This document shows, one piece after another, positions 20,176-27,456 of a stretch of DNA of 64,000 nt. The number at the start of each line of letters is the position of its first letter. The stretch's first letter is position 1. The stretch covers positions 558,001 through 622,000 of the forward strand of contig NZ_KB903814.1 of NCBI RefSeq assembly GCF_000379825.1, in the 5' to 3' direction. The DNA is from Longispora albida DSM 44784 (GTDB lineage: Bacteria; Actinomycetota; Actinomycetes; Mycobacteriales; Micromonosporaceae). A program made the translations under genes and the position numbers. The notes under the pieces are model-generated. The model saw only the letters and a list, made by a program, of their open reading frames with translations. It had not been told where the DNA came from and did not search any database.

Positions 20176-21207
20176 TCACACCAGCGCCTGGCTGATCCGC
20201 TGCTCGGCGCCGTCCACGACGACCTCGGCCAGAGCACCGTTGACGAGGGACAGGTGCGGGGCGATGTGCCCGCAGTCGACGTCCATGACGACCGGGACGC
20301 CCAGGTCACCGAACGCGCTGCGGACCGCGTCGTCCTGCGTGAAGGCTCCGGTCGCCTTGCCGCTGGTCCTGGCGAACAGGATCGCACTGGCGTGCTCGAA
20401 CCAGCCTGCCAGCCGCATCGCCCACAGTGACCTGGCGGTGTCGCTGGCCTCGTTCCCGCAGACCTCAACGTAGACGATCAGGCCCTCGGGTGCGTGCTTC
20501 TCCGCGAAGCCCCTGACGTCGCCGTACGGCGTACCGGCCAGCCAGCCGACCGTCTCGACGCAGCCGCCGATCAGCCGCCCGGACGCCCGCACCGGCCCGG
20601 CGCCCGGGTCGAGCAGCCGCCACCCGCCGGGCCGGTCGAACGTCCACTCCGTCAGGTCCGGGTGATCGGTGAAGTTGTCGAAGCCCGGCTTCCTGGTCGC
20701 GACGGCCGCGCTCTGCTCGATCCGGCCGCCAGCCGGTGCCGAAGCCACGTCCAGCCACGGCCTGGTCTCCTCCGGCCTGCGGAACGGCGTGTCCATCAGG
20801 TTCTGCCCGTGCAGGGTGGCGATCCCGGTCATGGTGGTGATCGGCAGGAGCACGGTCGACATGTCGGAGAAGCCGACGAGCCAGGTCGGATCGGCTGCCG
20901 CGATCGCGTCGAAGTCCAGGTACGGCATCAGGTCGGTGGAGATCTCCCCGCCCCACGGCGGGACGACGGCCCGGATCGACGGGTCGGTGAGCATCGCGGT
21001 CAGCTCGGCTGCGCGCTCACGCGGCGGGGCGCTGACGATGCCGCTGCCGTCCATGCACTCGCCGGCCACCACCTCGAAACCCTTACCCCGCAGGTACTCC
21101 AGGCAGAACTCGAGCCGGGGCCGGTGATGGGCAGGCACCCCGCTCGACGGGGAGGTGACGCCGATCCGGTCACCGGGCTGGAGCGGGGCGGGGTAACGGA
21201 TTGTCAT
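20176..21207 (-). CDS. S66 family (LD-carboxypeptidase/MccF-like) peptidase, copy 2
   Basis: A 343-residue paralogue of the gene at 16540-17571, alike over its whole length and in most motifs (MTIRYPAPLQPGDRIGVTSP at the start). The triad segments WLVGFSDMSTVLLPI, EGLIVYVEVCGNEASD and DVDCGHIAPHLSLVNG are all intact. The two copies are similar even at DNA level, as in the 3' parts near 16,610-16,710 and 20,255-20,355. They point in the same direction and flank the HxlR-MFS-PNPOx unit, so they form long direct repeats. A dosage or immunity role against a peptide-nucleotide toxin is possible but unproven. Confidence 0.9.
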   Translation of the reverse strand: MTIRYPAPLQPGDRIGVTSPSSGVPAHHRPRLEFCLEYLRGKGFEVVAGECMDGSGIVSAPPRERAAELTAMLTDPSIRAVVPPWGGEISTDLMPYLDFDAIAAADPTWLVGFSDMSTVLLPITTMTGIATLHGQNLMDTPFRRPEETRPWLDVASAPAGGRIEQSAAVATRKPGFDNFTDHPDLTEWTFDRPGGWRLLDPGAGPVRASGRLIGGCVETVGWLAGTPYGDVRGFAEKHAPEGLIVYVEVCGNEASDTARSLWAMRLAGWFEHASAILFARTSGKATGAFTQDDAVRSAFGDLGVPVVMDVDCGHIAPHLSLVNGALAEVVVDGAEQRISQALV

Positions 21208-21255
21208 GGCCGGGATCCTGCCACGGTCCGCCCCGCCCCGCCGACCCGTTTCCGG

Positions 21256-21366
21256 CTAGCCCGCCCAGGCCACCGCCTCGCACCAGAACCGGGCCACGAA
21301 CGCTCCCGGGTCCTCCGCCCAGCCTCGCAACGCCGCCAGCCCGCTCAGCGCCACGACTTCGCGCGG
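21256..21366 (-). pseudogene. Possible 3' remnant of a SAM methyltransferase gene
   Basis: Read on the minus strand, the 111 bases directly after the DUF2306 stop codon encode VVALSGLAALRGWAEDPG and then AFVARFWCEAVAWAG before a TAG. The pattern of a Trp-containing helix followed by W-C-E-A-V resembles the last residues of certain class I methyltransferases. There is no room for a full gene, so this may be a decayed tail left by a rearrangement. It could also be chance. Confidence 0.3.
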
Positions 21367-22044
21367 TCAGCCCTGGGCCGGCGCTGGCTGCCGGGCCGGG
21401 CTGCCCGTTCGCCGCCGCCTGGCCGGCTCGCGGCGGATCAGCCACTCCGCGACAGCCAGGTTGATCGTCCAGCCCGCGCCCATGAACAGCGCTCGGGCGG
21501 TCACGCCGTGCTGGCCGGTGAGGAGCGGGCCGGCCCCTGCGGTGATGACCTGGGTCCCCGCGCCGATCCCGATCGCGTACGCCCGCGTCATCCACGCCCG
21601 GTGCGTGCCGTAGTCCTTCCGCAGCACGGCTGCGAGCCCGAGGACCAGCGAGGCGAGCATGCCCGTGCCGAACACGAGCCGGAGCAGGTAGAGCAGGGTC
21701 CCGTCCGACGGCGGCCACGGGTAGAACAGGGTCATCCACAGCCCGCTACCGGCCACGGTCAGTCCACAAGGGAGCAGCAGCCGGCCGGCTCGCCGGTGCC
21801 AGGACCGCCGCCGGAGGGCCGGGACGAACTGGAGCGCGCCGAACAGTGCGTAGGCGGTCGCGCCGACGATGTGCAGCAGGACCGGTACCGGGGCGGCCAC
21901 GAACCGGGCGTTGGCTTCGGTCACCTCCGGCCCCGAGGCCAGCTCGGCGACGCGCACGCCGCCGGCCAGTGCCGGTACGAGACCGAGCAGGATCAGCCCG
22001 GCCGGCGCGGCCCAGGCCCGGAGGGTGGTGGTGCGGCTGTTCAC
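21367..22044 (-). CDS. DUF2306 family membrane protein
   Basis: A 225-residue protein with about six membrane helices. The DUF2306 pattern is visible: LLHIVGATAYALFGALQF, then RRSWHRRAGRLLLPCGL, then KDYGTHRAWMTRAYAIG. The conserved His residues (LHIVGA, WHRRAGR, HRAWM) could bind haem or metal, but no function is established. The start is GTG 22044 with GAGGGG upstream. It lies 67 bases downstream of the two-component system on the same strand and may belong to that transcript. Confidence 0.82.
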   Translation of the reverse strand: MNSRTTTLRAWAAPAGLILLGLVPALAGGVRVAELASGPEVTEANARFVAAPVPVLLHIVGATAYALFGALQFVPALRRRSWHRRAGRLLLPCGLTVAGSGLWMTLFYPWPPSDGTLLYLLRLVFGTGMLASLVLGLAAVLRKDYGTHRAWMTRAYAIGIGAGTQVITAGAGPLLTGQHGVTARALFMGAGWTINLAVAEWLIRREPARRRRTGSPARQPAPAQG

Positions 22045-22111
22045 GATCGGGTCCCCTCTGTGGTGGCAGGGTTCGATCGTGGCGGCCGGGGCCGGTCCGG
22101 ATCATCGGCAT

Positions 22112-22804
22112 TCAGGCTCCGGCCGGACCAGTCCCCGGTACGGCTCCCCGGTCGTACTTCCGGCCGGTCTGGTGGGCCCACATCGCGATCTCGACCCGGT
22201 TGCGCGCGCCGAGTTTCGTCATGAGGCTCGCGACGTGGGTCTTCACGGTGCTCAGGGTGATGTACAGCTCGGTGGCGATCTCGCTGTTGGTCCGCCCGCC
22301 GGCGACGGCGGCCAGCACCTGCTCCTCCCGGCCGGTCAGCGGGTCGATCGGCTGGGCCGGCGCATCACGCGGCCCGGACTCGGCGAAGGCCTTGAGCAGC
22401 CGGCCGGTGACGTGTGGCGAGATGAGCGCGTCGCCTTCCGCCGCGGCGTGGACGGCCTGGGCGAGCATCGCGGCACCGGCGTCCTTGAGCAGGAAGCCCT
22501 TCGCCCCGGCCCGCAGCGCCGCGTACACGTACTCGTCGAGGTCGAAGGTCGTGATGACGACGACGGCCATCGGTGCGGCGACGTCGGGACCGGCCAGGGC
22601 ACGCGTCGCGGCGATCCCGTCCATGCCGGGCATGCGGATGTCGAAGAGGCACACGTCCGGGCGGAGCCGCCGGGCGAGTTCCACGGCGGACAGCCCGTCC
22701 CCGGCCTCCCCCACGACCTCGATCCCGGGCTGGGCATCGAGGATCATCACCAGCCCGGTCCGGGTGATCTCCTGGTCGTCTGCGACGATGACCCGGATCG
22801 TCAT
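22112..22804 (-). CDS. NarL/LuxR-type response regulator
   Basis: A 230-residue two-domain regulator. The receiver domain has the acidic pair in VIVADDQEI, the phospho-acceptor Asp in VCLFDIRMPGMDG, and KGFLLKD with the conserved Lys. The C-terminal LuxR helix-turn-helix reads PLTGREEQVLAAVAGGRTNS and later LSTVKTHVASLMTKLGARNR. Its ATG overlaps the TGA of the histidine kinase gene (ATGA), so the pair is made in a fixed ratio. The target genes are unknown. Confidence 0.93.
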   Translation of the reverse strand: MTIRVIVADDQEITRTGLVMILDAQPGIEVVGEAGDGLSAVELARRLRPDVCLFDIRMPGMDGIAATRALAGPDVAAPMAVVVITTFDLDEYVYAALRAGAKGFLLKDAGAAMLAQAVHAAAEGDALISPHVTGRLLKAFAESGPRDAPAQPIDPLTGREEQVLAAVAGGRTNSEIATELYITLSTVKTHVASLMTKLGARNRVEIAMWAHQTGRKYDRGAVPGTGPAGA

Positions 22805-23946
22805 GCCAGCACCCCGTTCCTCGACGGCGCATGGGGAATCTTGGGCAGCACGGCGCTGACCAGCCAGCCACCTGCCGGTGCCGGGCCGGCCTCGCAGGTG
22901 CCGCCCAGCAGCTCGGCTCGTTCGATCATGCCGGTCAGGCCGAAGCCCCGCACGCCGCCAGCGCTCCCCGTTCCGTCGTCGGACACGCTCAGCCGGACGT
23001 CACGGTCACCGGCCTCGACCAGGATGCTGACCCGGGTGGCGTGCCGGGCGTGCCGCCGGGCGTTGGTGACCGACTCCTGCGCGAGCCTGTAGAGGGCGGA
23101 GCCGACGGCTGGGGCGAGGTCGTCGAGCCTGCCTGCCAGCCGCACGCCGACCGGCGGTCCGGGCTGGTCAGCGAGCAGGGCGATGTCGGCGACACCCGGG
23201 ACGGGGGCCAGCTCGGCTGGTTCGTCCCGGCGGAGCACGCCGACCATCGCCCGCATCTCGGCCAGCGCCCGCGCGGCCTCGGTCTCGATCAGCCGCAGCG
23301 CCTCGGCTGGCGCTTCCGGCCGGGCGGGCGCGACGGCCAGCCCGGCCTGCGCCCGGATCGCGATCGCCGAGAAGTGATGGGCGACCGTGTCGTGCAGATC
23401 CCGGGCCAGGCTCTCCCGCTCCAGGAGTTTCGCCCGCTCCAGCTCTCTCGCCCGCACTTTTTCCCGGTACCTGACGGCAGCGCCCAGGCCGGCGGCGGCA
23501 CCCAGCACGCCCAGCGAGCCGGCCGCCCCGGCGATGTCCGTCCTGGACAGTGCCAGGGAGCCGAGCACGTGAGCCGCCAGCACCCCGAACCCGGCCACCG
23601 CCTCCCGCCCCGAACCCCAGCGGAACAGGGCATAGGGGAAGAGGACGAAGTACACCGTGGCGTACATGTCCGGCTGGCCGGGCGCGGCGAACAAGGCGAC
23701 GGCACCGGAGCCCAGGTACGTGACGGCGGTCGTCAGCAGCGGATACGCCCGCCGCCACAGCAACGCCGGCGCGAGCCCCACGGCCACGGCCAGCGGCCAG
23801 CCCGGCTCGGCCAGCCCCGGCCGGTACCGGGCTTCGAGCGGGGCGAGCAGCCAGACGGCGGCCAGCAGCGCCCAGTCGCGCCAGGTACGGCGGGGCGGGT
23901 CGGCGGGCCGGGGCTCGGCCCAGACCGAACGCAGGAGAGCGGGCAC
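22801..23946 (-). CDS. Sensor histidine kinase, NarL-partner (HisKA_3) type
   Basis: A 381-residue membrane sensor kinase. The N-terminal half has about five or six hydrophobic helices with little exposed loop, which suggests sensing within the membrane. The phospho-acceptor His is in LARDLHDTVAHHFSAIAIRA (DHp of the HisKA_3 class). The ATPase part shows RLAQESVTNARRHARHAT (N box), VSDDGTGSAGGVRGFGLTGM (G boxes). GTG 23946 is the best start, since the frame upstream belongs to the neighbouring gene's region. The gene ends in an ATGA overlap with the response regulator. Confidence 0.9.
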   Translation of the reverse strand: MPALLRSVWAEPRPADPPRRTWRDWALLAAVWLLAPLEARYRPGLAEPGWPLAVAVGLAPALLWRRAYPLLTTAVTYLGSGAVALFAAPGQPDMYATVYFVLFPYALFRWGSGREAVAGFGVLAAHVLGSLALSRTDIAGAAGSLGVLGAAAGLGAAVRYREKVRARELERAKLLERESLARDLHDTVAHHFSAIAIRAQAGLAVAPARPEAPAEALRLIETEAARALAEMRAMVGVLRRDEPAELAPVPGVADIALLADQPGPPVGVRLAGRLDDLAPAVGSALYRLAQESVTNARRHARHATRVSILVEAGDRDVRLSVSDDGTGSAGGVRGFGLTGMIERAELLGGTCEAGPAPAGGWLVSAVLPKIPHAPSRNGVLA

Positions 23947-24011
23947 CGCCCGATGGTACGAGGGCTGGCCCGGCGGCGTATCCGCCCAAAGTACGAGGCG
24001 AGCAGGCGGTG

Positions 24012-24617
24012 TCAGCGGCCGGAGCTGACCAGCGGCACCCGGCCGAGGAAGGCGACCAGCCGGTCGGCAGGCCCCGCCGCCGGCGGCACGAGTACCGGCG
24101 GGGCGAACTGGCCGGGCCGCTCGGCGGCCGTCACGAACAGCGCGGACAGTTCGAGCAGCTCGTCGGCGAGCAGAGCCGGGATCGGGTGGTCCGCTGCCCC
24201 GCACGCCTGCGCGATGTCCCAGCCGTGTACCGCGAGTTCCAGCGCGCCGGTCGCCGCGACCAGGGTGGCGGTGACCGGCCGGCCACCGGCCACGTATACG
24301 AGGTCCGCGCTGCCGGGTGCCTGCACCCAGGCGCCGAGCAGGCTGGTCGCCTGGGTGCGGACCAGCTGGGTGATGGTGGCCGGCGGCTCGTGCCGGGTAC
24401 GAGAGGAAAAAGACCTGTCGCCGATCGCCTCCTGCAACGTCAGCAGCGAGTCGCTGACGTGCACCAGCAGCGCGCACAGATCCCAGCGCCCGCAGGGCGT
24501 GGGCCTGGACATGTCGTCCGGGCCGATCCGGTGCAGGCTGCCGAGCAGGTACGTGATCGCCCGCTCCAGCAGTGACACTCCCCCGGTCAGCGCGGCGTCG
24601 GGCTCGGTGCTGGTCAT
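24012..24617 (-). CDS. TIGR03086-type DinB-fold metal-binding protein
   Basis: A 201-residue helical protein of the mycothiol-dependent maleylpyruvate isomerase-like (DinB) superfamily. Family signs are SRPTPCGRWDLCALLVHV near residues 36-54 and AVHGWDIAQACG near 130, which carry metal-binding His residues. Such proteins often act as thiol S-transferases in actinobacteria that make mycothiol; the substrate here is unknown. It starts 27 bases after the ECF sigma factor gene, so the two are probably cotranscribed. Confidence 0.82.
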   Translation of the reverse strand: MTSTEPDAALTGGVSLLERAITYLLGSLHRIGPDDMSRPTPCGRWDLCALLVHVSDSLLTLQEAIGDRSFSSRTRHEPPATITQLVRTQATSLLGAWVQAPGSADLVYVAGGRPVTATLVAATGALELAVHGWDIAQACGAADHPIPALLADELLELSALFVTAAERPGQFAPPVLVPPAAGPADRLVAFLGRVPLVSSGR

Positions 24618-24644
24618 TTTCCCTCTCTCCCCAGTGGATTCCGG

Positions 24645-25625
24645 CTAGAGGACAGCCGGAAGGCCGAAGGTCTCGAACAGCTTCGGCTCGAAGAACGCAG
24701 CGACGTGCGAGACGCTGCCGTCGGTGATGGTGAGCACCTGAATGTGGAACGGCCTGTGCACGCCGTCCTCACCGAGCATGTACAGGCCGAAGGCCGGCTG
24801 CCCGTTCGCCTCGGTCGCGACCAGGCGCATGTCGCCGGGCCCGCGCGCCGGGCACTGGTTGTCGATGAGGTAGCTGATGTCGGCCGGACCCTGGTACCAG
24901 CCGGTGAACGGCGGCATCTCCCACACGGCGTCCGCGGTGAACATGCTGGCGATCGCCGCGATGTCCTTCTTCTCGAACGCCTCGACGTAGCGTTCCAGCA
25001 GCTCCCGGTTGTGCGTGTTGTCGGGCTCGGCGATCTCCTCCTCCGACACCGAGACGCTGCCGAGCTGGGCCCGCGCCCGCTGGAGGCTGCTGTTCACCGC
25101 CGCGGTACTGATCCCGAGCAGCTCACCGACCTCAGCGGCCTTCCACTGGAGCACCTCACGGAGCAGCAGCACCGCGCGCTGCTGCGGCGGCAGGTGCTGG
25201 AGAGCCGCGATCAGCGCGAGCCGGATGCTGGTGCGCGAGGACACCACGGCGGCCGGGTCGGCGTGGTCGTTACCGGACACCATCGCGTCGGGGATCGGCT
25301 CCAGCCACGGCACCTCGCCGCCCTGCACCAGGTCGTCGGCCGGGTTGGAGCTCGGCGCGCCCAGGCCGGTCGGCAGCGGGCGGCGGGTCCGGGTCTCCAG
25401 GGCCGTGAGGCAGGTCCGGGTGGCGATCCGGTGCAGCCAGGTCCGCAGGGACGAGTTGCCCTCGAACTTGTGGTACGCCCGCCACGCCCGCAGATACGTC
25501 TCCTGGACCAGGTCCTCGGCGTCGTGGACGGAGCCGACCATGCGGTAGCAGTGCGCGAGCAGCTCCCGCCGGAACGGGTCGGCCTGCCGGAGGAAGTCCT
25601 CGTCGTTGGCGGGGGTTTCAGCCAT
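24645..25625 (-). CDS. ECF sigma factor with C-terminal SnoaL-like domain (SigG/TIGR02960 type)
   Basis: A 326-residue sigma-70 family protein. Region 2 reads LAHCYRMVGSVHDAEDLVQE and LRAWRAYHKFEGNSSLRTWL. Region 4 reads LPPQQRAVLLLREVLQWKAA and GISTAAVNSSLQRARAQLG. The last 130 residues (VEAFEKKDIAAIASMFTADA onward) are a SnoaL/NTF2-like domain, as in the SigG-like class where this domain replaces a classical anti-sigma factor as control element. The start is ATG 25625. It is divergent from the MFS gene at 25849, and the two share the CsoR-type operator region. Confidence 0.9.
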   Translation of the reverse strand: MAETPANDEDFLRQADPFRRELLAHCYRMVGSVHDAEDLVQETYLRAWRAYHKFEGNSSLRTWLHRIATRTCLTALETRTRRPLPTGLGAPSSNPADDLVQGGEVPWLEPIPDAMVSGNDHADPAAVVSSRTSIRLALIAALQHLPPQQRAVLLLREVLQWKAAEVGELLGISTAAVNSSLQRARAQLGSVSVSEEEIAEPDNTHNRELLERYVEAFEKKDIAAIASMFTADAVWEMPPFTGWYQGPADISYLIDNQCPARGPGDMRLVATEANGQPAFGLYMLGEDGVHRPFHIQVLTITDGSVSHVAAFFEPKLFETFGLPAVL

Positions 25626-25770
25626 GACCTCGGCCCTTCGTGTCTCTCGTTCCCCGTCCGGACGGGGAAGCTCTCCCAGGGGTAGACCGGCGGCGCGCGG
25701 GGAACTCATCGCCGCCAGCAGAGAAATTTTCGCACCCGTCCGGCGGCACGTGTCCCACGCCACTGTGGAT

Positions 25771-25822
25771 ATACCCCCCAGGGGTATGTTACGTTCGGCT
25801 CGCAGATACCCCCAGGGGGTAC
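25771..25822. promoter_or_regulatory. Two CsoR/CstR-type operators
   Basis: ATACCCCCCAGGGGTAT at 25771-25787 and ATACCCCCAGGGGGTAC at 25806-25822 are two G/C-tract palindromes of the type bound by CsoR, RcnR and CstR family repressors (TACCCC-N3-GGGGTA). Their centres are 35 bases apart and they sit 27-78 bases upstream of the MFS start codon. No CsoR-family gene is present in the window. Confidence 0.7.
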
Positions 25823-25848
25823 CACCCCCGGCTGGAGAGGACACCGTC

Positions 25849-27273
25849 ATGCGTACTGGAAACCGGCGCTGGCAGGCACTGGGCCTGATCGCGGCAGCCC
25901 AGTTCATGGTCATCATGGACACGTCGATCATCGGGGTGGCGCTGCCACGGATCCAGGAGGACGTGGGCTTCACACCGCACAACCTGTCCTGGGTGTTCAA
26001 CGCGTACGTCGTCGCGTTCGGCGGGCTCCTGCTGCTCGGCGGCCGGCTGTCCGACCTGTTCGGAGCGCGGCGGCTGTTCACGGCAGGCTGGGCGATCCTG
26101 CTCGCGGGGTCGGCGGTGGCCGGGGCAGCCGGTTCGGTACCGGCCGAGCTGACCGGGCGGGCCGTCCAGGGCCTGGGCGCTGCACTGATCGCACCAGCGG
26201 CCCTGACACTCCTGATGACACTCTTCGGGAGTACGCCACGTGACCTGACCAAGGCCCTCGCGGTCTACGGCGCGGCGGCACCGGCAGGCGGCACGGTCGG
26301 CGTCTTCCTCGGCGGCGTCATCACGGAGTACCTGACCTGGGAGTGGGTCTTCTACATCAACATCCCGGTCGCGGCGGCCGCCGTCGCACTGACCCCGGTA
26401 CTGATGCCCGCCGGTGCGCGCAGCCGGGGCGGGGTCGACCTGATCGGCGCGGCCACGGTCACCGCTGGGCTGGCGGCTCTGGTGTACGGGATCGTGGCGG
26501 CTCCCGAGCGCGGCTGGACCGACGCGGGCACGATCGGCGCGCTGACGGCCGCGGTACTGCTGCTCGGCGGGTTCGTCGTGATCCAGGCCTGGCGCCGCAA
26601 CCCCCTGATGCGCCTCGGTATCTGGCGCAGCCCCGGACTGGCGGCGGCCAACCTCGCCCAGGCTCTGCTCGGCGCGGCGTGGATCCCGATGTGGTTCTTC
26701 CTGAACCTGTACCTCCAGCAGGTCCTCGGCTACTCGGCCTTCCCCAGCGGCGCGGCCCTGCTGCCGATGACGGCACTCATCATGATCGGCATGATCGTCC
26801 TCGCCCCGCGTGGCATCGCGCGCTTCGGCACGAAGACGCTGACCGTCGCCGGGATGGCCGTCCTCGCGGCGGGCATGGGCTGGCTGGCGTTCGTACCGGC
26901 CTCCGGCTCCTTCTGGATCGACGTGCTGCCGCCCTCGCTGCTGGCCGCGCTGGGCATGTCGCTGGCGTTCATACCCTCCCTGGGTACCGCGCTGTCGGCG
27001 GCCCGCCCTGAGGAGGGTGGCCTGGCGGCCGGCATCGTCAACACGAGCTACCAGGTCGGCTCGGCCCTCGGGCTGGCAGGCATGACGGCGGTGGCCGCCG
27101 CGTACGGCGCCACACAGCTCGGGGACAAGGTGGCGCTGACCGGCGGGTACTCGGCGGCCTTCACCGGAGCCGCGCTCATCGCCCTGGCCGGCGCGGCCCT
27201 CGCAGCCATCACCCTGCCCCGCCCGGCGAGCCCGGCACCGGCCGAGTCCACGGTGGAGGTCCCAGCGGGCTAG
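25849..27273 (+). CDS. MFS exporter (DHA2-type) under putative CsoR-type control
   Basis: A 474-residue transporter with about 14 membrane helices. FMVIMDTSIIGVALPRIQED opens helix one, LLLLGGRLSDLFGARRLF is motif A, and PAGGTVGVFLGGVITEYLTW is motif C, all as in drug:H+ antiporters of the EmrB/QacA type. ATG 25849 follows GGAGAGGA; the longer frame upstream runs through the operators and is not credible. Two CsoR/CstR-like palindromes upstream suggest induction by copper, another metal, persulfide or formaldehyde rather than by an organic drug. A hairpin follows the stop codon. Confidence 0.9.
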   Translation: MRTGNRRWQALGLIAAAQFMVIMDTSIIGVALPRIQEDVGFTPHNLSWVFNAYVVAFGGLLLLGGRLSDLFGARRLFTAGWAILLAGSAVAGAAGSVPAELTGRAVQGLGAALIAPAALTLLMTLFGSTPRDLTKALAVYGAAAPAGGTVGVFLGGVITEYLTWEWVFYINIPVAAAAVALTPVLMPAGARSRGGVDLIGAATVTAGLAALVYGIVAAPERGWTDAGTIGALTAAVLLLGGFVVIQAWRRNPLMRLGIWRSPGLAAANLAQALLGAAWIPMWFFLNLYLQQVLGYSAFPSGAALLPMTALIMIGMIVLAPRGIARFGTKTLTVAGMAVLAAGMGWLAFVPASGSFWIDVLPPSLLAALGMSLAFIPSLGTALSAARPEEGGLAAGIVNTSYQVGSALGLAGMTAVAAAYGATQLGDKVALTGGYSAAFTGAALIALAGAALAAITLPRPASPAPAESTVEVPAG

Positions 27274-27287
27274 CCATCACACGACTT

Positions 27288-27319
27288 CGGCGGGCAGATC
27301 CCTGAGGATCTGCCCGCCG
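27288..27319 (+). terminator. Intrinsic hairpin terminator after MFS gene
   Basis: A perfect 14-base stem (CGGCGGGCAGATCC and complement) with loop CTGA, followed by TCTCGTTT. It begins 15 bases after the MFS stop codon. Confidence 0.85.
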
Positions 27320-27331
27320 TCTCGTTTGCCG

Positions 27332-27456
27332 TCAGCCGTTACAGGCGGCTTCGAGGGTGGCGACGTCGAGTTTCCGCATCGGGTACACAGCCCGGGTCGT
27401 GCGGGTGACGGCAGCTCTGTCCGATGTGGAGATGATGGCCGGGCCGCCGTTCTCCT
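27332..27456 (-). pseudogene. Possible 3' remnant of a VOC/PhnB-like gene
   Basis: On the minus strand, the bases between the GGDEF stop and the MFS terminator read GGPAIISTSDRAAVTRTTRA and then VYPMRKLDVATLEAACNG before a TGA. The tail M-x-K-L-D-x-A-x-L-E-A-A is like the end of PhnB-type VOC proteins. There is no start codon or room for the rest of the domain. It is either a remnant from a deletion next to the GGDEF gene or a chance frame. Confidence 0.35.
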
